Shown in pieces: positions 32,548 through 41,604 of a stretch of DNA of 44,928 nt; position 1 is the stretch's first letter; the number at the start of each line of letters is the position of its first letter. Origin of the DNA: an uncultured Clostridia bacterium (lineage in GTDB: Bacteria > Bacillota > Clostridia > Oscillospirales > Ruminococcaceae); NCBI GenBank assembly GCA_947631445.1, contig CANRLN010000011.1, positions 1 through 44,928 on the forward strand, read 5' to 3'. Under the pieces are notes generated by a model. The model searched no databases. It saw only the letters and a program-made list of their open reading frames with translations, and was not told the DNA's origin. The position numbers and the translations under genes are program-made.

Positions 32548-35259
32548 TTAAACAACAATCTCCGCTTTGCTGCCGTTTGCACCATTCTTTTTAACTACAA
32601 TCTGCTTGGATATATTTTTCTTGAGCAGGTCGACATGGGATATAATTCCAATAAGACGATTACCTTGGCTAAGATGATTTAAAGCATTCATTGCCTGATT
32701 AAGGGAATTGTCGTCCAAAGTTCCAAAACCCTCGTCCACAAACATGGTTTCAATCTGAATACCCCCTGCATTTTCCTGAACGCTCTGTGAAAGTCCAAGA
32801 GCAAGCGAAAGCGATGCAATAAAGGATTCTCCGCCCGAAAGTGACTTTACATCACGGCTTTTTCCGTTGTAATAATCAAGAATATCAATGTCAAGTGTGT
32901 GGTCGGTGCGATTATCGGTCGGAATGTCCTTTCGTATAAATTCAAATCGTCCTCCCGACATAATATTTAATTGTGCATTAGCCTTTTGAAGAATTTCTTT
33001 AAAAAATTCCACCTGCACAAAAGCCTCAAATTTCATTTTTCCATTTATACCTGTTCCATTTGCAACGCCATTTAAAGCCCCTATCTGATTACAAGCAAAT
33101 TCAAGATTTTTGAGATTTTCAAGTTCTGCCGAAAGCTTTTCAAAAATCTTCTTGTTGTTTGCAAGTCTTGTGTTGATAACTAAAATATCCGAATTTATGC
33201 GTTCTATTTCCGCTTTAAAATTATCCTGTTGATTGTATTTTTCAGCTAATATATCGGTTGGCTTGTAATCCTTTGGAAGTTGTTTATGTAGAGTATCCAT
33301 TTGGGTTTGCATAGCAAGTAAATTTTCTTTGGATTTATCATAAATATCTTGATAATAATCAATTTCTTGCTTAAGCTTTTTTGAGTAGCTCTCAATTTTT
33401 TCAATCTCTTTTTCAGCTTCCTGTCTGCCTGCAAATTTAAGACGATTTTTAAGATTTTGAACATTCTGAGATTTTTCTTTTATTTTTGTATTATAAACGC
33501 CTATATCCATACTAAGATTTGCAAGTTTGGAGTTAATATCCTCTATTTGCTCCTGCTTTTGGGGAATTTGTTGTTCTAAATTTTCAAGTTCTGCTTTTCT
33601 TTGGTTTTCCTTTTTAATTTTTTTATCCAATATATCAATAGCAGATTTAACCCTTTGGCTTTCTGCTTGCAAATCGCCAATTTCAATTTCCAAATCGTTT
33701 AGATACTTTTTAATATTGCCCCCTATCTCCATGCAGGTTGCCTTAAGCCCCTCGCATTTACTGCAAAGTTGGTTTGCATTTTTACGCATTTTTTCCGCAC
33801 GTTGTTCAGCCTGCTCAACCATATTTTTATCAATTGTTTCACCAATTTTCACAGCTTTTTTCGGGTGATGTGTCGAACCACACACGGGGCAAGGTTCGCC
33901 CTCAACAAGCTTTTCCGCCATAATCCCCGCACGCTGGTTGTCATATTGTTGTCTTAAAATTCTTGAATAATTTTCCTGATGAGTTGCTTCTTGTGTTGAT
34001 TTTTTATATTCCGATTGATATTTTAAAAGTTCTGCTTTCTTGCTTTGATATTTTAAGTAATCCTGCTCCGCCGAAACAAGCATTTTTTGCCTGCTATTAA
34101 TTTTTTCCCGCTCAGCCTCTAAACTTTCATTTTCCAAAGACGAACAAGCCTGTTGCCTTTCGGTCAACGCATTAAGTTCGCATTGTGCATCTTCAAGTAT
34201 TTTCTTACCTCTTTCAAAACTTGCTTTCATATCAGCACTATATTTAGTAAGTTTCTTAATTTCCTCAAAGGTGCTATCCAGCTTTTGATATTCTTCAAGA
34301 CTTTGTTTTAAAACATAAACTTCCTGCAAAGCCTTTTCAATTTGTGGTTGATTTTTTTCGTTTACCTCTTGACTCTTTTGCTCATTCTGCTTGTTTTCAA
34401 GGCTTTTTTCTCCAAAGCTATTTTTCAGCGTTTCAATTTGTGTATAAAGATTATTGTTTTTTTCAATACTATTAATTTCATCAACAATTTTTTGATATTC
34501 ATTTTGTTTTTGGTCATAATGGAATTTTATTTTGTTTAGCTCTGTTTCATCATTTTTGTTAATTTGACCAAGCAACCTGCAAAACTTTTCAACCTCATCG
34601 GGTGTTGCTTGAATGTTCTGATTTATTGGCTCTCCCTCAAGATTACTATTACTAATCGTTGCAAGCAATTCACTTTGCTTTGCCTCGTATTTCTTTTTTT
34701 CCTCTCCAAATCTTTCCTTAAGTTTTTCCTGAAAAAGATTATAACTGCCTGTGTCAAGAATTTTTCGTAATATCTCCTGACGGTCGGTAGATTTTGCAAA
34801 CAACATCTTTTGAAAATCGCCCTGTGCAAGCATTATTATTTGTCTAAACTGGTCTTTGTTCACCCCGACAATATTTTCAATTTTCCTGTCTGCATCGGAT
34901 TTTTTGCTTACAACCTTATGGTCAAATTCCAATTGAACCTTTTGGGTTACCTTCAAGTCTTTGTCTATATTAAGTTTTCTAATTATAGTATAACGTTTGC
35001 CCGAACATTCAAAAACAAGCTCCACCGAAGTTTTGTCCTTTTCGTCCGCATATGCGGAACGTGCCATCTGCACACTGCGGTTCTGCCCCGAAAATTCGCC
35101 GTATAAAGCAAAAATTATGCCATCAAAAATTGTAGTCTTTCCTGCTCCAGTATCTCCCGTCACAAGATAAATCCCCTCTTTGCCCAGTTTTTCAAAATCA
35201 ATCTCAGTCTTTTTTGCATACGCTCCAAAAGCAGTAAGGGTTAATTTAATCGGTCGCAT
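32548..35259 (-). CDS. sbcC: exonuclease SbcCD subunit C (Rad50-like)
   Basis: A 903-residue SMC-like ATPase that with SbcD opens hairpin DNA ends. The N-terminal Walker A is TGDTGAGKTTIFDG (about 34-47). Long coiled coils run to the zinc hook CPVCGSTHHP (Cys457, Cys460) and back. The C-terminal lobe has the signature LSGGESFIASLSLALGLSQS and Walker B FVDEGFGTLD. It starts immediately after the sbcD stop, zero spacing, so the two are co-translated. Confidence 0.96.
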   Translation of the reverse strand: MRPIKLTLTAFGAYAKKTEIDFEKLGKEGIYLVTGDTGAGKTTIFDGIIFALYGEFSGQNRSVQMARSAYADEKDKTSVELVFECSGKRYTIIRKLNIDKDLKVTQKVQLEFDHKVVSKKSDADRKIENIVGVNKDQFRQIIMLAQGDFQKMLFAKSTDRQEILRKILDTGSYNLFQEKLKERFGEEKKKYEAKQSELLATISNSNLEGEPINQNIQATPDEVEKFCRLLGQINKNDETELNKIKFHYDQKQNEYQKIVDEINSIEKNNNLYTQIETLKNSFGEKSLENKQNEQKSQEVNEKNQPQIEKALQEVYVLKQSLEEYQKLDSTFEEIKKLTKYSADMKASFERGKKILEDAQCELNALTERQQACSSLENESLEAEREKINSRQKMLVSAEQDYLKYQSKKAELLKYQSEYKKSTQEATHQENYSRILRQQYDNQRAGIMAEKLVEGEPCPVCGSTHHPKKAVKIGETIDKNMVEQAEQRAEKMRKNANQLCSKCEGLKATCMEIGGNIKKYLNDLEIEIGDLQAESQRVKSAIDILDKKIKKENQRKAELENLEQQIPQKQEQIEDINSKLANLSMDIGVYNTKIKEKSQNVQNLKNRLKFAGRQEAEKEIEKIESYSKKLKQEIDYYQDIYDKSKENLLAMQTQMDTLHKQLPKDYKPTDILAEKYNQQDNFKAEIERINSDILVINTRLANNKKIFEKLSAELENLKNLEFACNQIGALNGVANGTGINGKMKFEAFVQVEFFKEILQKANAQLNIMSGGRFEFIRKDIPTDNRTDHTLDIDILDYYNGKSRDVKSLSGGESFIASLSLALGLSQSVQENAGGIQIETMFVDEGFGTLDDNSLNQAMNALNHLSQGNRLIGIISHVDLLKKNISKQIVVKKNGANGSKAEIVV

Positions 35260-36399
35260 TTAACTTTCCTCCTCTATTTCTTTAAAAATTTCCTGCACAA
35301 TATTTTTTTGAAATTCGGTGGGCTGACCGTCGGTTCTAAATTTAAAAAATCTTTCAAAAAGTTCCGCTCCCGAAATATTTTTTATATCCTCTCCAATAGC
35401 AAAATCACGGCTTTTATAGGCTTGCTGGTTAGAGTAAGAAAGTTGCATAATGTTTGGGAAAATCTCACGAAGTTTGTTCATAACATTAATTTCCCCAAAA
35501 CTGTCGGTAAGTTCTATTTTAATATAATCTTCTGTTGGCTTTTGTTGCAAAACCTGCTCAAGACTTCCCTTTATAAAACGCCAATCTCGCAAAGGCTTGT
35601 CAAGAGGAATTTCAGAAATATTAATATTTTCCTTTTCGCTAATTTCAAAAACGGTTATACTCTTTTGGTGGTTTACTTCAGAAAAAGAGTATTTAAGAGG
35701 CGTTCCGCAATATCTTATATTGCCATTTCTGCCAACAGCTTGTTTTCCATGAAGATGCCCAAGAGCCACATAGTCAAACGGCTTAAAAATTTCAGCGTCA
35801 ACATTATCCGTTCCACCAACCGAAAAGCTTTCGGAATCGCAGGTTTGCGAGTTGGTTATAAATTGGTGAGCAACTAAAATATTTCTTTGAGTTGTATCCA
35901 CCGCCATATCCGAAACAATTCTTTTTATCGCTTGCGTATATCCTTTAATTTCAGTATCCTCAACTGCTATTCTGACATTAGCAGGGGTAACAAACGGAAG
36001 CAGATAAAAATTTACTTCTCCAAAACTATCCTCAAGAACAATCGGCTTTATAATATTTTGATAATTTGCCTTGTTAAATTCCGAAGAAATATAAATCCCC
36101 GAATTTTTTATAATTCTATTTCCAAACCTAAGACGTTCCGCCGAATCGTGATTTCCGCTTATAATAAGCACCTTTGTTCCAATCCCCGCAAGCTTAAAAA
36201 GAAAATCATCAAACAGCACAACCGCATCTTCCGAAGGAACAGAACGGTCATAAACATCACCAGCAATAATAACAGCGTCTGGGTTTTCGCTTTTAATTTT
36301 ATCTAAAATCTGATTTAGAATATCCTTTTGGTCGGAAATAAGCGAGCGTTCGCAAACTCGCTTGCCCAAATGCAAATCCGAAAGATGAAATATTTTCAT
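35260..36399 (-). CDS. sbcD: exonuclease SbcCD subunit D (Mre11-like)
   Basis: A 379-residue metallophosphoesterase nuclease. The metal ligands lie in HLSDLHLGK, IAGDVYDR, SGNHDSAERL, VAHQF and ALGHLHGKQ. The C-terminal capping part completes the usual size. It is first in the sbcDC operon, with GGAG before the ATG and a consensus promoter. Confidence 0.96.
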   Translation of the reverse strand: MKIFHLSDLHLGKRVCERSLISDQKDILNQILDKIKSENPDAVIIAGDVYDRSVPSEDAVVLFDDFLFKLAGIGTKVLIISGNHDSAERLRFGNRIIKNSGIYISSEFNKANYQNIIKPIVLEDSFGEVNFYLLPFVTPANVRIAVEDTEIKGYTQAIKRIVSDMAVDTTQRNILVAHQFITNSQTCDSESFSVGGTDNVDAEIFKPFDYVALGHLHGKQAVGRNGNIRYCGTPLKYSFSEVNHQKSITVFEISEKENINISEIPLDKPLRDWRFIKGSLEQVLQQKPTEDYIKIELTDSFGEINVMNKLREIFPNIMQLSYSNQQAYKSRDFAIGEDIKNISGAELFERFFKFRTDGQPTEFQKNIVQEIFKEIEEES

Positions 36400-36429
36400 A
36401 AAAAATCTCCTTTATGTATTATTAAATAT

Positions 36430-36458
36430 ATTATACCATAAAATAAAATTCCGGTCAA
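36430..36458 (-). promoter_or_regulatory. promoter of sbcDC
   Basis: Minus strand TTGACC (36458-36453), 17-bp spacer, TATAAT (36435-36430), about 30 bp from the sbcD start. Confidence 0.75.
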
Positions 36459-36463
36459 ATGTA

Positions 36464-36489
36464 AATGGATATATATACATTTATCCATT
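36464..36489. repeat. inverted repeat next to the sbcDC promoter
   Basis: AATGGATA (36464-36471) and TATCCATT (36482-36489) around a 10-base AT-rich centre, starting 5 bp upstream of the -35 box. The rest of the 36400-36708 spacer shows no gene and no B12 riboswitch box. Confidence 0.4.
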
Positions 36490-36630
36490 AATTTTTGTAT
36501 ATTTCCACAAAATTCCCGTCGGTATTTATGCAATTTCAACATTTTCAAAAATGCAAAATTGAGATTGTAAAAAATTATTTAAAAAGTGATTTTTATGATT
36601 TTTATTAATAGTTTATTTGCAAACAGAACC

Positions 36631-36659
36631 TTGACTTTTTCAGTGTTATGTGCTATAAT
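36631..36659 (+). promoter_or_regulatory. promoter of the DUF4430-metH cluster
   Basis: TTGACT (36631-36636), 17-bp spacer, TATAAT (36654-36659), extended TGC. Confidence 0.8.
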
Positions 36660-36708
36660 ATATTTGTTGTTTTACAACAGATAATATATAAAAGTGAGGA
36701 AAACGAAA

Positions 36709-37239
36709 ATGAAAACTTTAAAAATCTTTTTGGCAATGACCATTTGTGCATTGTCAATTTTGGGTGCAGGCTGTAACAAAACCAATGATAATTCTTCTGT
36801 AACCGAAAGTTCTTCTGCTGTAACCGAAAGTGTTGTTACTGATACTCAAGATTCTGAAACAACGGTTGCTGATGATACTACTACAAGTGATGATGTTTCA
36901 GCCCTTTGGGAAAACGCTAAATATACAGAGGATGTCGAAGTTGGAGAGGGCGAAAAAGCCGTTGAAGTAGCTGTTAAGGCAGGCGACAAGGATATTACAA
37001 TTACTATCCATACAGACGCCGAAAACCTCGGCAAGGCACTTACCGAAAATGAACTTGTAGAGGGCGACCAAAGCGAATACGGACTTTATATTAAGGTTGT
37101 AAACGGAATAAGAGCCGATTATGATAAGGACGGTGCTTATTGGGCAATCTCCAAAGACGGCGAAATGACCCCAACAGGTGCAGACACAACCGCTATTGCT
37201 GACGGCGAACATTATGAACTCACCTATACAAAGGGGTAA
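36709..37239 (+). CDS. DUF4430 lipoprotein
   Basis: A 176-residue probable lipoprotein. The signal MKTLKIFLAMTICALSILG leads to GAGC with Cys22 as the likely lipidated residue; Gly at -3 is unusual for the lipobox. A Ser/Thr/Asp linker (24-65) is followed by a DUF4430 domain, related to the C-terminal domain of transcobalamin and intrinsic factor (IHTDAENLGKALTENELVEG, AYWAISKDGEMTPTGADTT). Binding of a corrinoid is plausible from homology. Start at 36709 with GAGG upstream. It overlaps the S-component gene by 26 bp. Confidence 0.8.
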   Translation: MKTLKIFLAMTICALSILGAGCNKTNDNSSVTESSSAVTESVVTDTQDSETTVADDTTTSDDVSALWENAKYTEDVEVGEGEKAVEVAVKAGDKDITITIHTDAENLGKALTENELVEGDQSEYGLYIKVVNGIRADYDKDGAYWAISKDGEMTPTGADTTAIADGEHYELTYTKG

Positions 37240-37771
37240 AAAAACTGTTAAAAAAAGCGGACTTAGCATTTATGAAATAACCATTTTCGGAATGCTTGGC
37301 GGTGTAATGTATGCCTCCAAAGTTATAATGGAGGTTCTGCCCAATATTCACCTGCTGGGAATGTTTACAATGACCTTTGCTCTGGTTTACAGGGTAAAAG
37401 GTCTTGTTCCGCTTTATGTGTATATATTGTTGAATGGTATGTTTTCGGGGTTCGCTTTGTGGTGGATACCCTATTTGTATATATGGACGATTTTGTGGGG
37501 AATTACAATGCTACTTCCCAAAAATATGCCGGATAAAATATGCAGGATAGTATACCCTATAATTTGTTCGTTGCATGGTCTTGCGTTTGGTACGCTTTAT
37601 GCACCAATGCAAGCAATTCTTTTTCATTTAAGCTTTAAACAAATGCTTGTATGGATTGCGGTAGGGTTTCCCTATGACTGCGTTCATGCTGTGGGAAATT
37701 TGGTGGCAGGAGCATTGGTTTTTCCACTTGCCAAACTGCTTAGAAAAATTGATAAAAATTTAAATAAATAA
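37214..37771 (+). CDS. ECF transporter S component
   Basis: A 185-residue membrane protein with about six hydrophobic segments and the start ITIFGMLGGVMYASKVIMEVLPN, typical of ECF vitamin S components. No ATPase or EcfT gene is next to it, so it would share a general ECF module. The specificity is not certain: the DUF4430 protein upstream and MetH downstream point to cobalamin. The start ATG 37214 lies inside the DUF4430 gene; the better AAAGGGG site at 37230 has no in-frame start near it. Confidence 0.8.
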   Translation: MNSPIQRGKKTVKKSGLSIYEITIFGMLGGVMYASKVIMEVLPNIHLLGMFTMTFALVYRVKGLVPLYVYILLNGMFSGFALWWIPYLYIWTILWGITMLLPKNMPDKICRIVYPIICSLHGLAFGTLYAPMQAILFHLSFKQMLVWIAVGFPYDCVHAVGNLVAGALVFPLAKLLRKIDKNLNK

Positions 37772-37789
37772 AAATAGGAGATGAAAACT

Positions 37790-38467
37790 TTGCAGGTAAA
37801 TTTAAATAATATAAACCGTGATGAGGCTTTCCGATATATGGGGCATAAGGGCGGAGAAATTCCGCAAAGTATTATAAGCATTGCCGATGAGTGTGAACAA
37901 AAACTACTTGAAAATATCTCTCCAAAATATATTTACAAAATTTTTGATATAACCCCCTCACAAGAGGGAATAATTGTAGAAAACACCCCACTTGTTTTCA
38001 AGGGCAGGGATATTGCCGAGCATTTGCAGGGCTGTGAAAAATGCGTTCTTATGTGTGCCACCCTTTCATCGGGGGCGGACAGGGTTATAAGACAGTATGA
38101 AGCAAGTGGAATGGAAAAAGCTGTGGTTGCCGATTGCCTTGCATCATCAGCCATTGAACAGGTTTGCAATATTGCCGAGGCTGAAATACAAAAGGCTATT
38201 GGCGATTATAACTACACATGGAGATTTTCGGCAGGATATGGAGATTTCCCTCTTGAAATACAAAAGGATTTTTTAACCGTGTTGGACGCCCAAAGACGAA
38301 TAGGACTTAATATAACCGACAGTCTTATTTTAATTCCCCGAAAATCTGTAACAGCGGTTATGGGAGTTTCCAAAAACGAAATAGCAAAGGGAAAAAGGGG
38401 TTGCGGTTGTTGCAATATGCGTGAAATATGTAATTTCAGAAAGAGAGGTACACACTGTGGATTTTAA
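37790..38467 (+). CDS. stand-alone MetH activation protein
   Basis: A 225-residue protein equal to the S-adenosylmethionine-binding activation domain of methionine synthase. The core RFSAGYGDFPLEIQ corresponds to R-x-SPGYGD of the family, with Ala in place of Pro. A Cys cluster ends it (CGCCNMREICNFRKRGTHC), perhaps a metal site. It probably works in trans on MetH, which lacks this domain. TTG 37790 is chosen because GGAG is nine bases upstream; the ATG at 37781 abuts that site. Confidence 0.87.
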   Translation: MQVNLNNINRDEAFRYMGHKGGEIPQSIISIADECEQKLLENISPKYIYKIFDITPSQEGIIVENTPLVFKGRDIAEHLQGCEKCVLMCATLSSGADRVIRQYEASGMEKAVVADCLASSAIEQVCNIAEAEIQKAIGDYNYTWRFSAGYGDFPLEIQKDFLTVLDAQRRIGLNITDSLILIPRKSVTAVMGVSKNEIAKGKRGCGCCNMREICNFRKRGTHCGF

Positions 38468-40841
38468 AGCTAAATTTGAAAAACTCATGCAAAAGGAATT
38501 TGTAAGCCTTGATGGTGCAATGGGAACAATGTTGCAGGCGAGAGGACTTAAAATGGGAGAAACCCCCGAAGTTTTAAATATAGAAAATCCTGAAATGCTT
38601 GTTCAAATACACAAAGAATATATAGAAGCAGGAGCGGATATTATCTATGCCAATACTTTTGGAGCAAACAGATATAAGCTTGAACATTGTGATTACACTG
38701 TAAATCAGCTTATTAAAGCAGGAATTGAAAATGCCAAAAAAGCTTGTGAGGGAACAGATACACTTGTTGCCCTTGACATAGGACCAATAGGGCAGCTTTT
38801 AGAACCAACCGGAACGCTTACTTTTGAGCAGGCTTATGATATTTATAAAGAGCAAATAATTGCAGGTTCTGAGGCTGATGTGATAGTTTTTGAAACCATG
38901 ACCGATTTATATGAACTTAAATCGGCAGTGCTTGCGGCAAAGGAGAATTCCAACAAGCCGATTATCTGCACAATGACCTTTGAAGAAAATATGCGTACAT
39001 TTACAGGTTGCGGAGTGGATTCAATGGCTCTTACCCTTGAAGGACTTGGGGTTGATGCAATTGGTCTTAACTGTTCGCTTGGACCTGCGGAGCTTTATCC
39101 GATTGTTGAAAAGCTTTCCAAATGGACAAATCTTCCCATAGTTTTAAAACCAAATGCAGGACTTCCCGACCCAGTAACCAACGAATATAACGTTACTCCA
39201 AAAGAATTTGCAAAACTTATGCAAAAAACAATTCCACTTGGTGTTAAAATTTTCGGCGGTTGTTGTGGAACTACTCCCGAATTTATAAAAGAAACAAACG
39301 CAATGCTTAAGGGTGAAAAATATCAACCACTTAATAATATTATTCCGTCTGCTTGTTGCAGTGCCTCCAAAACTGTTGTAATAAATCGTCCACGAATTAT
39401 AGGCGAACGAATTAATCCAACCGGCAAAAAGCGTTTTAAAGAGGCACTTCTTGCAAACGATATTGATTATATTTTAAATCAAGCAATAGAACAAATCCAC
39501 GGTGGAGCGGATATTCTTGATGTAAATGTTGGACTTCCTGGAATTGATGAGGGGGATATGATGTGCCGTGCTGTAAAAGCATTGCAAGGGGTGGTTGATG
39601 TACCGTTGCAATTGGATTCAACAATACCCGCTGTTTTGGAGCAGGCATTAAGAGTGTACAACGGAAAACCAATTGTCAATTCGGTAAACGGTGAAGAAAA
39701 ATCATTGCAGGCTGTTTTACCACTTGTAAAGAAATATGGTGCGGCGGTTGTTGGACTTTGTCTTGACGAAAACGGAATACCCAAAACTGCCGAGGGAAGA
39801 TTTGAAATTGCAAAGAAAATTCTTGACCGTGCCACATCAATTGGAATTAAAAAAGAAAATATATTTATAGATTGCCTTTGCCTTACCGTTTCAGCCGAAC
39901 AGGACGCTGCCATTGAAACGCTAAAAGCTATACACAAGGTTAAAACTGAACTGGGACTTAAAACCGTTTTAGGAGTTTCTAACATAAGTTTCGGACTTCC
40001 CGAAAGAGTAATAGTAACCCATAATTTTCTAACAATGGCTCTTGCAAACGGTCTTGACCTGCCTATTATAAATCCAAATGTTGCGGATATGACAGGTTCG
40101 GTAAGAGCGTATAATGTTCTTGTAGGGCATGACAAAAATTCCATTGAGTATGTTAATGCCTATGGAAACAAAAAATCTGAAAATCCCGCCGAAAAAAGCG
40201 AGAATATTGACCTTGCCTATGCCCTTGAAAACGGACTTAAAGCAGAGGGAGCAAAACTCACCGAACAACTGCTTGAAACAACAGAGCCTATGAATATAAT
40301 AAATAATATTTTAATTCCTGCTCTTGACAAATGCGGAGCAGAATTTGAGTCGGGAAAAATATTTCTCCCTCAGCTTATTTTAACGGCTGGAGTTGCACAA
40401 GGTTGTTTCGAGGTTATCAAAAATCATTTTGCAAAAACAGGAGAAAAATCTGTTTCCAAAGGCAAAATAATAGTGGCAACCGTCAAAGGCGATATTCACG
40501 ATATAGGAAAAAACATTGTAAAAGTTCTGCTTGAAAATTACGGTTATGATGTTATTGATTTGGGAAAAGATGTTGACTATCAATCGGTTGTGGATTGTGC
40601 GATTGAAAACAATGTGCATTTGGTCGGTCTTTCAGCACTAATGACAACAACCCTCGTAAGCATGGAAAAAACCATACAACTTTTGCACAAAAACAATGTT
40701 GATTGCAAAATTATGGTAGGCGGAGCAGTACTCACTCCCGAATATGCTGAGCAGATTGGTGCGGATTATTATGCAAAGGACGCTAAAGAATCCTGCGATA
40801 TTGCAAAGGAAGTATTTGAAAAATTTTATCCCGCAAACTAA
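38457..40841 (+). CDS. metH: cobalamin-dependent methionine synthase, lacking the activation domain
   Basis: A 794-residue methyltransferase making methionine from homocysteine and methyl-THF. Homocysteine domain (about 1-300) with zinc ligands in LNCSLGPAE and FGGCCGTTPEF; pterin-binding domain (about 310-590, IIGERINPTGKKRFKEAL); B12 cap and Rossmann domain with the cobalamin base-off motif D-x-H-x2-G in KGDIHDIGKNIV. The fourth, activation, domain is the separate upstream gene, with which it overlaps by 11 bp. GTG 38457 has AGAGAGG upstream; the ATG 38421 is inside the previous gene. Confidence 0.95.
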   Translation: MDFKAKFEKLMQKEFVSLDGAMGTMLQARGLKMGETPEVLNIENPEMLVQIHKEYIEAGADIIYANTFGANRYKLEHCDYTVNQLIKAGIENAKKACEGTDTLVALDIGPIGQLLEPTGTLTFEQAYDIYKEQIIAGSEADVIVFETMTDLYELKSAVLAAKENSNKPIICTMTFEENMRTFTGCGVDSMALTLEGLGVDAIGLNCSLGPAELYPIVEKLSKWTNLPIVLKPNAGLPDPVTNEYNVTPKEFAKLMQKTIPLGVKIFGGCCGTTPEFIKETNAMLKGEKYQPLNNIIPSACCSASKTVVINRPRIIGERINPTGKKRFKEALLANDIDYILNQAIEQIHGGADILDVNVGLPGIDEGDMMCRAVKALQGVVDVPLQLDSTIPAVLEQALRVYNGKPIVNSVNGEEKSLQAVLPLVKKYGAAVVGLCLDENGIPKTAEGRFEIAKKILDRATSIGIKKENIFIDCLCLTVSAEQDAAIETLKAIHKVKTELGLKTVLGVSNISFGLPERVIVTHNFLTMALANGLDLPIINPNVADMTGSVRAYNVLVGHDKNSIEYVNAYGNKKSENPAEKSENIDLAYALENGLKAEGAKLTEQLLETTEPMNIINNILIPALDKCGAEFESGKIFLPQLILTAGVAQGCFEVIKNHFAKTGEKSVSKGKIIVATVKGDIHDIGKNIVKVLLENYGYDVIDLGKDVDYQSVVDCAIENNVHLVGLSALMTTTLVSMEKTIQLLHKNNVDCKIMVGGAVLTPEYAEQIGADYYAKDAKESCDIAKEVFEKFYPAN

Positions 40842-40872
40842 AAATATAAAATAATCATGGAGTTTTTAAAAA

Positions 40873-41550
40873 ATGAATAATCCCATAAAATGTTTGTCCA
40901 AAAAGGATTGGTTTCTTTTGATTGTATCGCTTGCAATCGTTATAATTTCCAATGTTGCATTTGGAAGCATAGACCTGCTATCCCTTGCAGCAACAATAGT
41001 TGGTGTAACCGCTTTGGTTTTTGCGGCAAAAGGAAATGTGCTGGCACAAATCTTGATGATTATATTCAGTATTCTGTACGGCATTATTTCATGGCGTTTT
41101 CAATATTGGGGAGAAATGATAACCTATCTTGGAATGACCCTGCCAATGGCGGTTTGGTCAACAATCACTTGGATAAAAAACCCGTCAGAAAAGGGAAAAG
41201 GTGAAGTTGCAATACAAAAACTAAAACCAAAACATATAACTATCATCTTGTTTTTATGTGTAGCAGTAACAATAATTTTTTATTTTATATTAAAGGCTTT
41301 TCACACTCCAAATATTATATTTAGTACAATTTCGGTTTCCACAAGTTTCCTTGCCGCTTCGCTCACCATGATGCGTTCGTCCTATTATGCCCTTGGATAT
41401 GCGGCAAATGATATAGTTTTAATAGTACTATGGAGTTTGGCTGCACTTAAAGACGCTACATATATCCCAATAATAGTTAATTTTGCAATCTTCTTTTTTA
41501 ACGATATTTACGGATTTATCAGTTGGAAAAAGCGTGAGAGCAAACAATAA
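40873..41550 (+). CDS. pnuC: PnuC-like nicotinamide riboside transporter
   Basis: A 225-residue membrane protein with about seven helices. SYE/GEMITYLGMTLPMAVWSTITW, RSSYYALGYAANDIVLIVLW and the ending FNDIYGFISWKK match PnuC vitamin facilitators. Together with nadBC this gives both salvage and synthesis routes for NAD, although the specificity for riboside is not proven. GGAG lies nine bases before the ATG; it follows metH by 31 bp. Confidence 0.88.
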   Translation: MNNPIKCLSKKDWFLLIVSLAIVIISNVAFGSIDLLSLAATIVGVTALVFAAKGNVLAQILMIIFSILYGIISWRFQYWGEMITYLGMTLPMAVWSTITWIKNPSEKGKGEVAIQKLKPKHITIILFLCVAVTIIFYFILKAFHTPNIIFSTISVSTSFLAASLTMMRSSYYALGYAANDIVLIVLWSLAALKDATYIPIIVNFAIFFFNDIYGFISWKKRESKQ

Positions 41551-41557
41551 TATAAAC

Positions 41558-41589
41558 AAAACCACAACAAAATATTTTGCTGTGGTTTT
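41558..41589. terminator. terminator after pnuC
   Basis: AAAACCACA-A-CAAAAT (41558-41573) pairs with ATTTTG-C-TGTGGTTTT (41574-41589), one mismatch, then T. The A-rich left flank could also serve the convergent acyltransferase gene. Confidence 0.85.
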
Positions 41590-41604
41590 TGCTTATTATA
41601 AAAT

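Noticed and set aside
36400-36708. Cobalamin riboswitch ahead of the DUF4430-metH cluster
   Set aside because: No B12-box-like segment or matching stem set seen between sbcD and the promoter; the leader after the promoter is only about 45 bases.
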